DNA of 64,000 bases from Vasconcelosia minhoensis LEGE 07310 (GTDB lineage: Bacteria; Cyanobacteriota; Cyanobacteriia; Phormidesmidales; Phormidesmidaceae). Positions 18,351 to 26,124 of this stretch are shown here, piece by piece. Location: NCBI RefSeq assembly GCF_015207255.1, contig NZ_JADEXG010000013.1:1-64000 (forward strand), given 5' to 3'. Below the pieces are notes generated by a model. It worked only from the letters and a program-made list of their open reading frames with translations, did not search any database and was not told where the DNA came from. The position numbers and the translations under genes are program-made. Within the stretch, counting starts at the first letter, position 1. Each line of letters opens with the position of its first letter.

Positions 18351-19889
18351 ATGGATGAACAGCGAGAAATGCTTCGCCTCAAGAAGCGCCTGGAAGCGCT
18401 GAAGCGGGGCGGAGTTCACCGGGTAAAGGATGAAGACCCAATGCCGACGGTGGTGCATCTTGTGGGCGTCGGCAAGGCAGGGGCTGATTTTATCGCCCAG
18501 ACCATTCGCCAGGCCCCAGAAGATTTCTTAGCCGGCGATCGGACTCGATTTACGGCTCTAGCGGTAGACATTGGCGACCAGGATTTGACCGAAATAGCAG
18601 AGTTGGCTAAGACGCTGCCGAGCGATCGCGCCCAGGTCAGAACTGTTGGCCTGGAAGTTCCTACCCGTGACGAGCTATTCACCTCCCTGCGCCGCTATCG
18701 GGAATACCTGAAGCTGGAATATCCCCGCTACTACTGGAATCCCAACTACGAGCCCTGGCTGCCCGACAGCATTCAGATGCCCGAAGCTGGGGGGCATTTT
18801 CCCCGCGCGATCGCCAAGGCTATCTACGGCAAAGCCTACTACGACGGTGCCCGGACGCTCGACCAGGAGCTGGAGCTGTTTACGAAAAGCGTTGACGCTA
18901 CCGCCTGTCAGTCCATCGTCTGCGTCGTGTTCGGCCTGGGCGGCGGCACCGGCAGCGGCATTGTCGTGGATTTGGCCCGGCATCTGTCGAACGTCAAGTT
19001 TGGCCGCCGTGCTCTGGTCATGGGCGTCGGCATTGCCCCCTGCGACGGCGACCCCGAGCACCACCGCGACAGCGCCCTGTTCCCCGTGCTGAACGAGCTG
19101 GACTGCATGTTAGACCAGGAGAAAAATCAGGGCGTCGTGCAGGTCTGGGGCGACCTCTACCGCAATCCCTTCACCGCCGGGTTTATGATGGTGCCGCAAA
19201 AGCCCGCCTGGCAGGAGACGCAGGATCTGGCCGCGACGCAGAAAGCGGTGGATAGCGAGCTGGCTTCCTTTTTTACCCGTAACCAGGGGCTAGAAATTTA
19301 CGAAACCCTGAGGCTGCTCAACTGGGTCGGCGCACCACCTTCGCAGCATACGGCAGCCCGCAGTCAGTACGGCGATCGCTGGGTGCATCTGTTTGGTGCC
19401 ATCGATCCTGAGAGTACGGCGGAAATACTGCCCGACCGGCTTGGACTCAAGGCCGACAGCTTCTCGACGGACTTCTTCGAGCTGCGGGCGGCGGTTCCCG
19501 AGAGCGCCAATCTGGATGAGAAGCTGGCCGATATCGCTAGCAAGATGAACAGCGCCTTTTCGCCCATCCTGGAGCCGGAGGTGATCCAGTCTGCCAGCGA
19601 CGAGACTCATATTCAGTTTGTCATTCCCGGCGCTAAGAAGACGGACCTGGAACTGTTCTTTGAGGCTCGCCTGGAGTACGACGGCAAAATGTGGGATGAG
19701 AAGCTGCTCCAGCATTCCTGGCTTTTAGAGCTGGGGGTGATGCTGTCGGAACCGGCGATTCGGTTTGAGGGGATGGCCGGGGAATGTCTGTGGGGCTGCG
19801 CCTGCTGGGTCGTCGTGCCCTACGAGGCAATTCGGGGCGAGAGTCTAGAAGGAATTCGCGACAAGCTTGAGCAAATTGTCACCGCATAG
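18351..19889 (+). CDS. Tubulin/FtsZ-like GTPase family protein, paralogue 1
   Basis: This 512-residue protein has the nucleotide-binding hallmarks of the tubulin/FtsZ superfamily. An N-terminal loop HLVGVGKAG (residues 36-44) resembles the FtsZ T1 loop, and GGGTGSG at 197-203 is the tubulin signature. It may belong to Pfam Tubulin_2. It is not FtsZ: length and C-terminal half differ. A 30-residue charged helix precedes the core. Conserved blocks shared with paralogue 2 include LRRYREYLKLEYPRYYWNPN and EGMAGECLWGCACW. A GAGGG ribosome-binding site precedes the ATG. It lies 127 bases after amiE and probably in the same transcript. Polymerisation and substrate are unknown. Confidence 0.8.
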   Translation: MDEQREMLRLKKRLEALKRGGVHRVKDEDPMPTVVHLVGVGKAGADFIAQTIRQAPEDFLAGDRTRFTALAVDIGDQDLTEIAELAKTLPSDRAQVRTVGLEVPTRDELFTSLRRYREYLKLEYPRYYWNPNYEPWLPDSIQMPEAGGHFPRAIAKAIYGKAYYDGARTLDQELELFTKSVDATACQSIVCVVFGLGGGTGSGIVVDLARHLSNVKFGRRALVMGVGIAPCDGDPEHHRDSALFPVLNELDCMLDQEKNQGVVQVWGDLYRNPFTAGFMMVPQKPAWQETQDLAATQKAVDSELASFFTRNQGLEIYETLRLLNWVGAPPSQHTAARSQYGDRWVHLFGAIDPESTAEILPDRLGLKADSFSTDFFELRAAVPESANLDEKLADIASKMNSAFSPILEPEVIQSASDETHIQFVIPGAKKTDLELFFEARLEYDGKMWDEKLLQHSWLLELGVMLSEPAIRFEGMAGECLWGCACWVVVPYEAIRGESLEGIRDKLEQIVTA

Positions 19890-19902
19890 GGGGACTATAA
19901 CA

Positions 19903-20229
19903 ATGCCGCTGGATTGGTCAGTCGTCAGTCAGAGATACGCCAACGGGGCCGAGGTGCCAACCGTTGCGGGGAACAAGATCCTTCAGGTCACCGGGGCAGA
20001 CGATCAGAAGATTTACATTAAATCGCCGCTCTGGACGGCCAGTCTGAGCCGGGAAAATTTGGAAAAGGGCGTCACCCTGATTGAGGAAGGACTAATCGAT
20101 CGGGAACCGGGACAGTTTGTAGAAGACTATCGGATTTATGTTGCCGATGAGCGGGCGACTTCGGCGGCCCATATTCTCAAGGATTTGGGGATTCTGACGG
20201 AAGATACGGGCTACTATCCGACCTGCTAA
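19903..20229 (+). CDS. Small conserved protein between the tubulin-like genes
   Basis: This is a 108-residue soluble protein starting MPLDWSVVSQRYANG, with no signal or membrane segment. I do not recognise the family. The open frame extends upstream to 19867, overlapping the preceding gene, but ATG 19903 has a GGGGGAC site nine bases before it and leaves 13 bases after the previous stop. Its position between two paralogous tubulin-like genes makes a regulator or complex partner plausible. That is inference only. Confidence 0.7.
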   Translation: MPLDWSVVSQRYANGAEVPTVAGNKILQVTGADDQKIYIKSPLWTASLSRENLEKGVTLIEEGLIDREPGQFVEDYRIYVADERATSAAHILKDLGILTEDTGYYPTC

Positions 20230-20380
20230 GCGATTAACTTTATCGGCTGGAAAACAAGCAGCAGTTTTAACTTTTTGCAGGGGTCTCCAGACCTTCAATC
20301 CTGGAGGCTTTGACTTCAGTTTTTTTCTCATTTCACCCATTGCACTCAGCTAAACAACAGAAAATCAAGGAGATTTATCC

Positions 20381-22030
20381 ATGCCACTATCCATGTACCA
20401 TAGCGCTTCCGGGTCTCAGTCGCCCCACTGTCTGCACTTTGTCGGCATTGGCCGCACCGGGGCCGGAATGCTCGACTCCATGCTGCGGACGGGCGAACTT
20501 GAAGATATTCTAGAAGATCCTCGGGCTCGGTTTACCGCCCTGATCGTCGATATTGGCGAGCAGGATATGCAGCAGGCCAGGGACTATGCCGATGGCTTCC
20601 TGGAGCGGCTGAAGGAGCGCAACATTCCCACCGAGCGGGCGCAGATTCGCTTTGCGCCAATGGAAGTACCTACCCGAGATGAGCTGTTCACCTCGCTGCG
20701 CCGCTACCGCGAGTTCCTCAAGCTGGAATATCCCCGCTACTACTGGAACCCCAACTACGAGCCCTGGCTGCCCGACAGCGTCGAGATTCCCGAGGCGGGC
20801 GACCATTTTCCCCGGGCGATCGCGAAAGCCATCTACGGCAAAGCCTACTACGACGGCGATCGCACCCTAGACAAAGAGCTGGAGGACTTCGCTAAGAGCG
20901 TCGATCAGACCAAGCTGCCCTCGATGGTGCTGATGTCCTTCGCGATGGGCGGTGGCACCGGCAGCGGCATTGTGGTGGATCTGGCCCGGCACCTGTCCAA
21001 TGTCAAGCTGGGCCGCCGGATTCCCGTCGTCGGCATTGGCACCCTCCCTTGCAGCGGCGACCCTGAAATGTATCGCGGCAGCAACCTCTTCCCCACCTTC
21101 AACGAGCTCGACTGTATGCTCGATGACGACAAGAATCAGGGCGTCGTCACGGTTTGGGGCGACCTGTACCGCAATCCCTTTACCGGCGGCTTCTTTGCCC
21201 TGTCGATGGAAAATTCCTGGCAGCGGCTGACCCGCTATACGAATACGGGTGAGCAGAAGGTGCGCGATCGCATGCGCCTCCAGGTCACTAATAAATTCGT
21301 CGCCGATGCCTTTATGCGGACGGCCCTGGATGACTACGGTCGCACCCTGTTCAAGGCGCTGCGGCTGGTGGGCATGACCACTGCGCCTCACGAAGCGATC
21401 AGCTCCAAAGATCACAGCTGGGCGCTCTACAACGTCGCCAAGCTCACCCACCCGGCTGTGCAGGTGCTGCCCGGTGAGCCCCTGAGCAAATGGCGGCAGG
21501 TGATCAGCCAGTGGATCGACCATATTCCTGAATTTGGCGGCCTCAAGCCCGGCTTCAAGACCGACTATGCCGAGTGCATTGTGCATTCGCCGCGAGAAAT
21601 GTGGAATGACAAGCTGGATGAAAAATTCAAAGCGGCCATGGGCGAATTTCTGCTGGATTCCGAAGACTCCGGCATCAAGGTGACCTATCGAGAATTCTTC
21701 GACCACCTCACCGCCTTTGCCGATATCATGCTGCCTGGCGTCGCCAAGACCGACTTCGTTTCCTTCTACGAAAGCCGCGACCAGTACGACACGCTGAGCT
21801 GGGAAGAAAAGCTGCTGCACCATTCCTGGCTGCTCGACCTGGGCGTAATGATGTCAGAACCGGCCATCCGCTTTGAAGGGATGGCGGGCGAATGCCTGTG
21901 GGGCTGTGCCTGCTGGATTGTGGTGCCCTACGACGCGATTCGGGGTGACTCGGTGATCGAGACCACCCGCCGCGACATTCTCCGCGAAGGCATCGCCGAG
22001 ATGACCAAGACGGTCGTAGCAACGCCCTAA
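20381..22030 (+). CDS. Tubulin/FtsZ-like GTPase family protein, paralogue 2
   Basis: This 549-residue paralogue of the 18351 gene has T1-like HFVGIGRTG (residues 19-27) and tubulin signature GGGTGSG at 190-196. The stretches VPTRDELFTSLRRYRE, YYWNPNYEPWLPDS, NPFTGGF and EGMAGECLWGCACW are nearly identical between the two. It lacks the charged N-terminal helix of paralogue 1 and has extra residues in the middle (~275-410). A clear AAGGAG site precedes the ATG. Two diverged copies side by side suggest a heteropolymer or heterodimer, as in alpha/beta tubulin or BtubA/B. This is not shown by sequence alone. Confidence 0.8.
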   Translation: MPLSMYHSASGSQSPHCLHFVGIGRTGAGMLDSMLRTGELEDILEDPRARFTALIVDIGEQDMQQARDYADGFLERLKERNIPTERAQIRFAPMEVPTRDELFTSLRRYREFLKLEYPRYYWNPNYEPWLPDSVEIPEAGDHFPRAIAKAIYGKAYYDGDRTLDKELEDFAKSVDQTKLPSMVLMSFAMGGGTGSGIVVDLARHLSNVKLGRRIPVVGIGTLPCSGDPEMYRGSNLFPTFNELDCMLDDDKNQGVVTVWGDLYRNPFTGGFFALSMENSWQRLTRYTNTGEQKVRDRMRLQVTNKFVADAFMRTALDDYGRTLFKALRLVGMTTAPHEAISSKDHSWALYNVAKLTHPAVQVLPGEPLSKWRQVISQWIDHIPEFGGLKPGFKTDYAECIVHSPREMWNDKLDEKFKAAMGEFLLDSEDSGIKVTYREFFDHLTAFADIMLPGVAKTDFVSFYESRDQYDTLSWEEKLLHHSWLLDLGVMMSEPAIRFEGMAGECLWGCACWIVVPYDAIRGDSVIETTRRDILREGIAEMTKTVVATP

Positions 22031-22165
22031 GCGGCATGCTACTAGGGCAAGCACGGGTTAGAAAATTGAGCGAACCGGGTTAATTTTTATACCCATGCTA
22101 CATTCGCCACAAAAGGCCGCAAAAGGTTAGTTTATTCTTTATCGTTGAGTACCGAGGATATAGTC

Positions 22166-22354
22166 ATGTACAGTTCCAAACTTTCTACCCTGAAGCGGGC
22201 GAAGCAGGGAGTGCTCTCCGTCCCCGTCCAGGCCATTCTGTTTCTCTCGTTGGGTTCATTGAGCCTGTGGATGCTCTTTTTTAGCTCCTATCCGGCTACC
22301 CACAACACGATGCACCAAACACGCCACCATACCCTCGGCGTAGGCTGCCACTAG
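22166..22354 (+). CDS. CbtB-like small metal transport protein
   Basis: This 62-residue protein has one membrane span (AILFLSLGSLSLWMLFF) and a His-rich C-terminus, HNTMHQTRHHTLGVGCH. This matches the CbtB family, which is linked to cobalt uptake. ATG 22166 is eight bases after GAGG. A TTG at 22145 is an alternative. No partner CbtA gene is present. The next genes (Ig-like membrane protein, CobW, DUF1636) support a metal-handling role, but cobalt versus another metal is not decided here. Confidence 0.78.
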   Translation: MYSSKLSTLKRAKQGVLSVPVQAILFLSLGSLSLWMLFFSSYPATHNTMHQTRHHTLGVGCH

Positions 22355-22382
22355 GGTCGGTTTAACCTCAAGGAGATTATCT

Positions 22383-23519
22383 ATGAAACGCTCTATCTGG
22401 GCTGGCTTGAGTGGCGCGGTCTGTCTATCTGCCCTGGCTTTGTCTGGAGCCGCTGCTAGCGCCGCGCCGCGCGTTGAGCTTCAAACAGACCCGCCGCTAT
22501 CTCAGATAGAGCCGTTTTCAGAGCCCGTCATCTTTTCTCTAAAGGCCGTAGCTGATGACGGGCAGCCCCTGGAGGATGCAATCCTGGAGCTGCTGCTGAA
22601 TACGCCACCTAAGACTCCCTGGCTGACGACTGATTTTCCGGTCGTCGAAGGCACTATGCTGGCTCGCCTGACGCTGCCAGCGCCCCAGGGAGAAGCTCAG
22701 TTTCAGCAGGTTCCGCCGATTCGGGGCTCGTATCAGCTTCAGGTGCGGGTGTCTCCTCGGGTGCCGGGAACCTTTGAACCTTACACCGACCTGCTGACCT
22801 TCCAGGTTCCAGAAAATCCTGTGAAGTATCGCAACTTAGCGATTCTGCTGAGCATTTTGCTGCTAGCCGGGCTAGGCGGCGGCTGGGTGATTGGCGGCAG
22901 CCAGCCGCCCAACCCTGGCGAAGTGGCTTCCCGCCCGGTTCAGCTCGTGCTGAGCGGCACGGTACTGGTCGCGATCGCGACTTTACTTTACATCAGCATC
23001 ACCGCTGAAAGGGCGGGAGCCCATACAGAGGCACCGACAGGGCAGGACAATTATACCGAACCCTTAAATGCCGAGCCAGTGCCGACCAATATCACGGCAA
23101 CCCTCGAAGATCAGGCGATCGCTACGGTGGGGCAAGCGATCCCGCTCGAAGTCGAACTGACCCGTGCAGAAACGGGAGAACCTATTTCTGCTGCGGTGCT
23201 CGATATCAACACAACATCTTTGGAATATGAGCGGACAGTATTTGACTTCACCGCCCAAACCGATACTCAGGGTGAGTTTGTTTGGGAACAACAGTTTTTT
23301 GACGGTGCGCCCCACCTGGTAACGGTTCACGTCTCCCCTGCGGCTAACAGCTCGATCCCGTTTGAACCCTTTGAATTCTCCCAGCGAATTGACGTGACCG
23401 GCGTTGCTCCACCCCTGTTCGTACGGCTGGTGAGCCTGGGCTATTGTACAGGTGTTCTAGCCTTGGGAACCGCAGCTGGATTCTGGCTAAGACGACGGTC
23501 TACTCAACATGCCCTTTAA
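22383..23519 (+). CDS. Exported membrane protein with Ig-like domains
   Basis: This is a 378-residue protein with a Sec signal peptide (cleavage probably near ASAAP, residue ~28). It has a beta-rich domain (~30-145), two membrane spans (~150-172 and ~188-205), a second beta-rich domain (~230-345) and a final span before RRRS (~352-368). I do not recognise a named family. The placement 28 bases after the CbtB-like gene and 18 before cobW suggests a periplasmic partner in metal transport. A good AAGGAG site precedes its ATG. Confidence 0.75.
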   Translation: MKRSIWAGLSGAVCLSALALSGAAASAAPRVELQTDPPLSQIEPFSEPVIFSLKAVADDGQPLEDAILELLLNTPPKTPWLTTDFPVVEGTMLARLTLPAPQGEAQFQQVPPIRGSYQLQVRVSPRVPGTFEPYTDLLTFQVPENPVKYRNLAILLSILLLAGLGGGWVIGGSQPPNPGEVASRPVQLVLSGTVLVAIATLLYISITAERAGAHTEAPTGQDNYTEPLNAEPVPTNITATLEDQAIATVGQAIPLEVELTRAETGEPISAAVLDINTTSLEYERTVFDFTAQTDTQGEFVWEQQFFDGAPHLVTVHVSPAANSSIPFEPFEFSQRIDVTGVAPPLFVRLVSLGYCTGVLALGTAAGFWLRRRSTQHAL

Positions 23520-23537
23520 GTTCAGGATTTTATTCCT

Positions 23538-24524
23538 ATGATTATGTCGCAGGCCAAGCCTCAAAAGCGCATCCCAGCTACGGTCGTGACCGGCTTCCTG
23601 GGTTCGGGCAAAACTACCCTGATCAACTATCTGCTCAAAGAACAGCGCGATAAAAAAGTTGCGGTTATCGTCAACGAGTTTGGCGAAATTGGCATTGACG
23701 GTCAGATTGTCGTGGAAGAAGATAATGAGCAGCTGGTCGAGTTCAACAACGGCTGTCTGTGCTGCACGGTGCGGGATGACCTGGTTAAAACGCTGATTAG
23801 CCTGACCCAGCGCACCGAGCTGGATGCCATCCTGATTGAAACGACGGGCCTGGCCGACCCGGCCCCGGTGGCCTCTACCTTTTTTGTCTCGGACGAAATT
23901 AAGCCCAGCATTAAGCTAGACGCCTTTATCACCGTGGTCGATGCCTGCAATCTGGAACGCAGTCTGGCAGGCAGCCATGAAGCCCAGGAGCAGGTGGCCT
24001 TTGCCGACGTGATTTTGATCAACAAGACTGACTTAGTCGATGCTGAAGAACTGGCCAGCGTTGAGCAAAAACTGCGATCGCTCAATCCTCTAGCTAAAAT
24101 CCATCACACCCAGAACAGCGTCATCGATCCTGCCCTAATCCTGGGCGTCGGCGCGTTTGAGCTGGCGGCCAAGCTGGAGGTCGATCCAACTTTTCTCGAA
24201 GACCTAGACCACGAGCATGACGCCGAGGTCGGCTCTTTTGCCCTCAGCTCTGAGCAGCCAATCGACATCAACAAGTTCATGATCTGGATGAACGATGTCG
24301 CGATGGAAAAGGGCGAAGATCTCTACCGCACGAAGGGACTGTTTTATGCCCGAGGATTTTCTGAGCGGGTGCTATTCCAAAGTGTTCGGATGCTCACCTC
24401 AATGAGCCGAGACCGGCAGTGGAAGCCGGATGAGGCTAAGCGCAGCGACTTTGTCGTGATTGGCCGCAATCTGAATCGCGATGAGTTTAGCGAAGGATTT
24501 CATAAATGTGTTGTAGCGGGATAG
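23538..24524 (+). CDS. CobW/COG0523 metal-chaperone GTPase
   Basis: This is a G3E-family P-loop GTPase of 328 residues. The P-loop is VVTGFLGSGKTTLINYLL (residues ~14-31), then the metal-binding CxCC motif in NGCLCCTVRDDL (~74-85), the Walker B-like ETTGLADPAPV, NKTD for guanine specificity, and the C-terminal CobW domain. COG0523 proteins deliver Co, Zn or Fe to target enzymes, and some activate nitrile hydratase. The neighbours (CbtB-like, DUF1636) favour cobalt. ATG 23544 is an alternative start. Confidence 0.92.
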   Translation: MIMSQAKPQKRIPATVVTGFLGSGKTTLINYLLKEQRDKKVAVIVNEFGEIGIDGQIVVEEDNEQLVEFNNGCLCCTVRDDLVKTLISLTQRTELDAILIETTGLADPAPVASTFFVSDEIKPSIKLDAFITVVDACNLERSLAGSHEAQEQVAFADVILINKTDLVDAEELASVEQKLRSLNPLAKIHHTQNSVIDPALILGVGAFELAAKLEVDPTFLEDLDHEHDAEVGSFALSSEQPIDINKFMIWMNDVAMEKGEDLYRTKGLFYARGFSERVLFQSVRMLTSMSRDRQWKPDEAKRSDFVVIGRNLNRDEFSEGFHKCVVAG

Positions 24525-24579
24525 GCTCAATCTGATCTCAAATAGGAACATTGCCGCAAACCGCGATCGCGCCTTCACC

Positions 24580-24984
24580 ATGTCTCAACAACATACCATC
24601 TTTGTCTGCACTACCTGCGCCAGCGCCCACCGCACCAAGCAGCCGATTAAGGTCAGTGGGGGCAATCGCCTGCTCACCCAGCTCAAAACGCTGCTTCAGC
24701 ATTGGCCGCTTCAAAACGAGTTCTCAATTCACCCGGTGGACTGCATGGGCGTCTGCGATCAGGACTGCGCTGTCGCCCTGAGTGCGCCAGCCAAAAATAC
24801 CTACCTGCTCGGCAATCTGCCGGTCGATGGCGATCAGCTGGAGCCTACCGCTACTGCTGTTCTAGAATATGCCAGCAAGTTTTATAACAAACCCGACGGC
24901 ACGGTCACCTACATTCAATGCCCCGGCCTTCTGAGAAAAAAGGTTTTAGCCAGAATCCCCCCTTTGCCAGAAAGTCCCGCATAA
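24580..24984 (+). CDS. DUF1636 family protein, probable metal or Fe-S binding
   Basis: This 134-residue protein has CTTCAS near the N-terminus and the paired cysteines of VDCMGVCDQDCAVAL around residues 54-67. The spacing resembles a thioredoxin-like [2Fe-2S] ferredoxin. DUF1636 genes are often found in cobalamin and cobalt gene clusters, which fits the CbtB-like and CobW neighbours. It is 55 bases after cobW and ends the run of co-directional genes starting at amiE. Confidence 0.82.
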   Translation: MSQQHTIFVCTTCASAHRTKQPIKVSGGNRLLTQLKTLLQHWPLQNEFSIHPVDCMGVCDQDCAVALSAPAKNTYLLGNLPVDGDQLEPTATAVLEYASKFYNKPDGTVTYIQCPGLLRKKVLARIPPLPESPA

Positions 24985-25074
24985 GCTGGTCGGCATTATT
25001 CTGACTCACTGTCCCCGTTCCTGGTCACGTCTCAATATCTGATTACTTGGACGTTTGGCTGGTTTGGGCACCGC

Positions 25075-25188
25075 ATGACGGCCAGGAACTCAACCTGGGC
25101 CGTCATCGAACGCTGGAAACGGGATGAGCTACAAGCTTGTATTGAGGCGGGTAAGTCTACCTGTAACTTTCATGTGGAGGTGCCTTAA
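25075..25188 (+). CDS. Possible 37-residue remnant or small protein
   Basis: A short frame (MTARNSTWAVIERWKRDELQ...) in the otherwise empty 24985-25246 gap has a plausible amino-acid makeup and is open upstream without a start as far as the DUF1636 stop. No clear ribosome-binding site is seen. It may be the tail of a lost gene. Confidence is low. Confidence 0.2.
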   Translation: MTARNSTWAVIERWKRDELQACIEAGKSTCNFHVEVP

Positions 25189-25202
25189 CGGATAAGAGCG
25201 GA

Positions 25203-25236
25203 GAAAAAAACTGTAGCTAGCCAAAGCTAGCTACAG
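25203..25236 (-). terminator. Terminator of the coiled-coil gene
   Basis: The perfect ten-base stem CTGTAGCTAG / CTAGCTACAG with a six-base loop is followed on the minus strand by seven T. It lies ten bases past the stop of the 25247-25537 gene. Confidence 0.85.
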
Positions 25237-25246
25237 ACCATAATGG

Positions 25247-25537
25247 TTACTCCTCCAGCAGCCGGTCTACTTTATGTTCGATAGAATTCAGCCGCCGCAG
25301 GATGGTGGGGCGATCGTCATCCAACGCGCTGAGCAAATTGGCGATACCGAGCGTCGCGGCTCTAAGCTCAGCTCGTTCTGATTCGGCGTCACGCTGGACC
25401 TGGATCAGGTCTGCGATCTGGTCACCTAGCGATTGGATAGATTCGGAATTAGACTCACTCAACGCTTGGATTGACCGAGCGTTAGACTCAACCAGCGCTT
25501 CAATGCGAGACAAGCGGTCTTCAGATGAATTAGTCAT
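25247..25537 (-). CDS. Small coiled-coil protein
   Basis: This 96-residue protein is almost entirely heptad-patterned (RIEALVESNARSIQALSESN, then IADLIQVQRD and LNSIEHKVDRLLEE), with no membrane segment. Short hypotheticals of this kind are common in cyanobacteria. An excellent AGGAGG site seven bases before the ATG and a strong terminator support a real single gene. Function is unknown. Confidence 0.75.
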   Translation of the reverse strand: MTNSSEDRLSRIEALVESNARSIQALSESNSESIQSLGDQIADLIQVQRDAESERAELRAATLGIANLLSALDDDRPTILRRLNSIEHKVDRLLEE

Positions 25538-25623
25538 TGTGCTGCCTCCTGGCTAGCTCTATTCAGTATAATCTGACGGAATTTTGATTGAACTTCAGCA
25601 AGGTATGAAAAACTGTCTACAGG

Positions 25624-25652
25624 AAAAAGCCTGCCCCACAGCCGCAGCTGCG
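25624..25652 (-). terminator. Probable terminator of the 125-residue unknown gene
   Basis: On the minus strand GCCTG pairs with CAGGC around an internal GC-rich hairpin and is followed by five T. It lies just past the stop at 25667. Confidence 0.5.
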
Positions 25653-25666
25653 AGACAGGCAGTAGG

Positions 25667-26044
25667 TTAGAACACGGGGAAAGGATCGTCGAGCTGACCC
25701 TGAGCCTGACTGGCTTCAGCATCAAAGTTGCCAAAGTTCTCCCAGGCATCAAACTCAGCCAGAACCCGGTCTTTCGTCACGGCATCGTAGCCAACGAAAT
25801 ACGAAGTCCAATCCTTGCTGGTTGTCTTACCGTATGCACTAACGGAGCAGACCCAGGACTTTTGGTCAGTGCCCTTAAGCTCCGGCTGAAGTCGCACAGC
25901 TAGGACAGAAAGTGCCATAAACCGATCGCTCCGAGGCTTATTAGCGCCTTTCGTAGCCCTGTAGGCTTTGCTGTGCTCAACGCCTTGCGGCATCAGAGGT
26001 TTGGCATTTTCAATCCGATCGAGGCGTGGGCTGTCGGTACTCAT
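25667..26044 (-). CDS. Conserved hypothetical protein
   Basis: This is a 125-residue soluble protein with a basic N-terminal third (AYRATKGANKPRSDRFMAL) and an acidic C-terminus ending LDDPFPVF. No signal peptide, membrane segment or motif is recognised. It is followed by a hairpin terminator and is divergent from the nitroreductase-like gene at 26125. Function is unknown. Confidence 0.65.
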   Translation of the reverse strand: MSTDSPRLDRIENAKPLMPQGVEHSKAYRATKGANKPRSDRFMALSVLAVRLQPELKGTDQKSWVCSVSAYGKTTSKDWTSYFVGYDAVTKDRVLAEFDAWENFGNFDAEASQAQGQLDDPFPVF

Positions 26045-26124
26045 AACGGCGGGTAATGGCTGATTCCTGATGGCGAGACGGCTATAGTGGAAAGGGGATT
26101 CTCTGAGGACTCTGCGGCGACTTC

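Noticed and set aside
18351-22030. Assignment of the tubulin-like genes as cell-division FtsZ
   Set aside because: Length, C-terminus and Cys motif differ from FtsZ, and only the nucleotide-loop signatures are shared.
22031-22165. Cobalamin riboswitch or Zur box upstream of the CbtB-like gene
   Set aside because: Neither the B12-box GCCACTG in a suitable context nor a TGATAAT..ATTATCA palindrome is present in this gap.
22166-24984. Nitrile hydratase operon suggested by amidase plus CobW
   Set aside because: No nitrile hydratase alpha or beta subunit is present between amiE and DUF1636.
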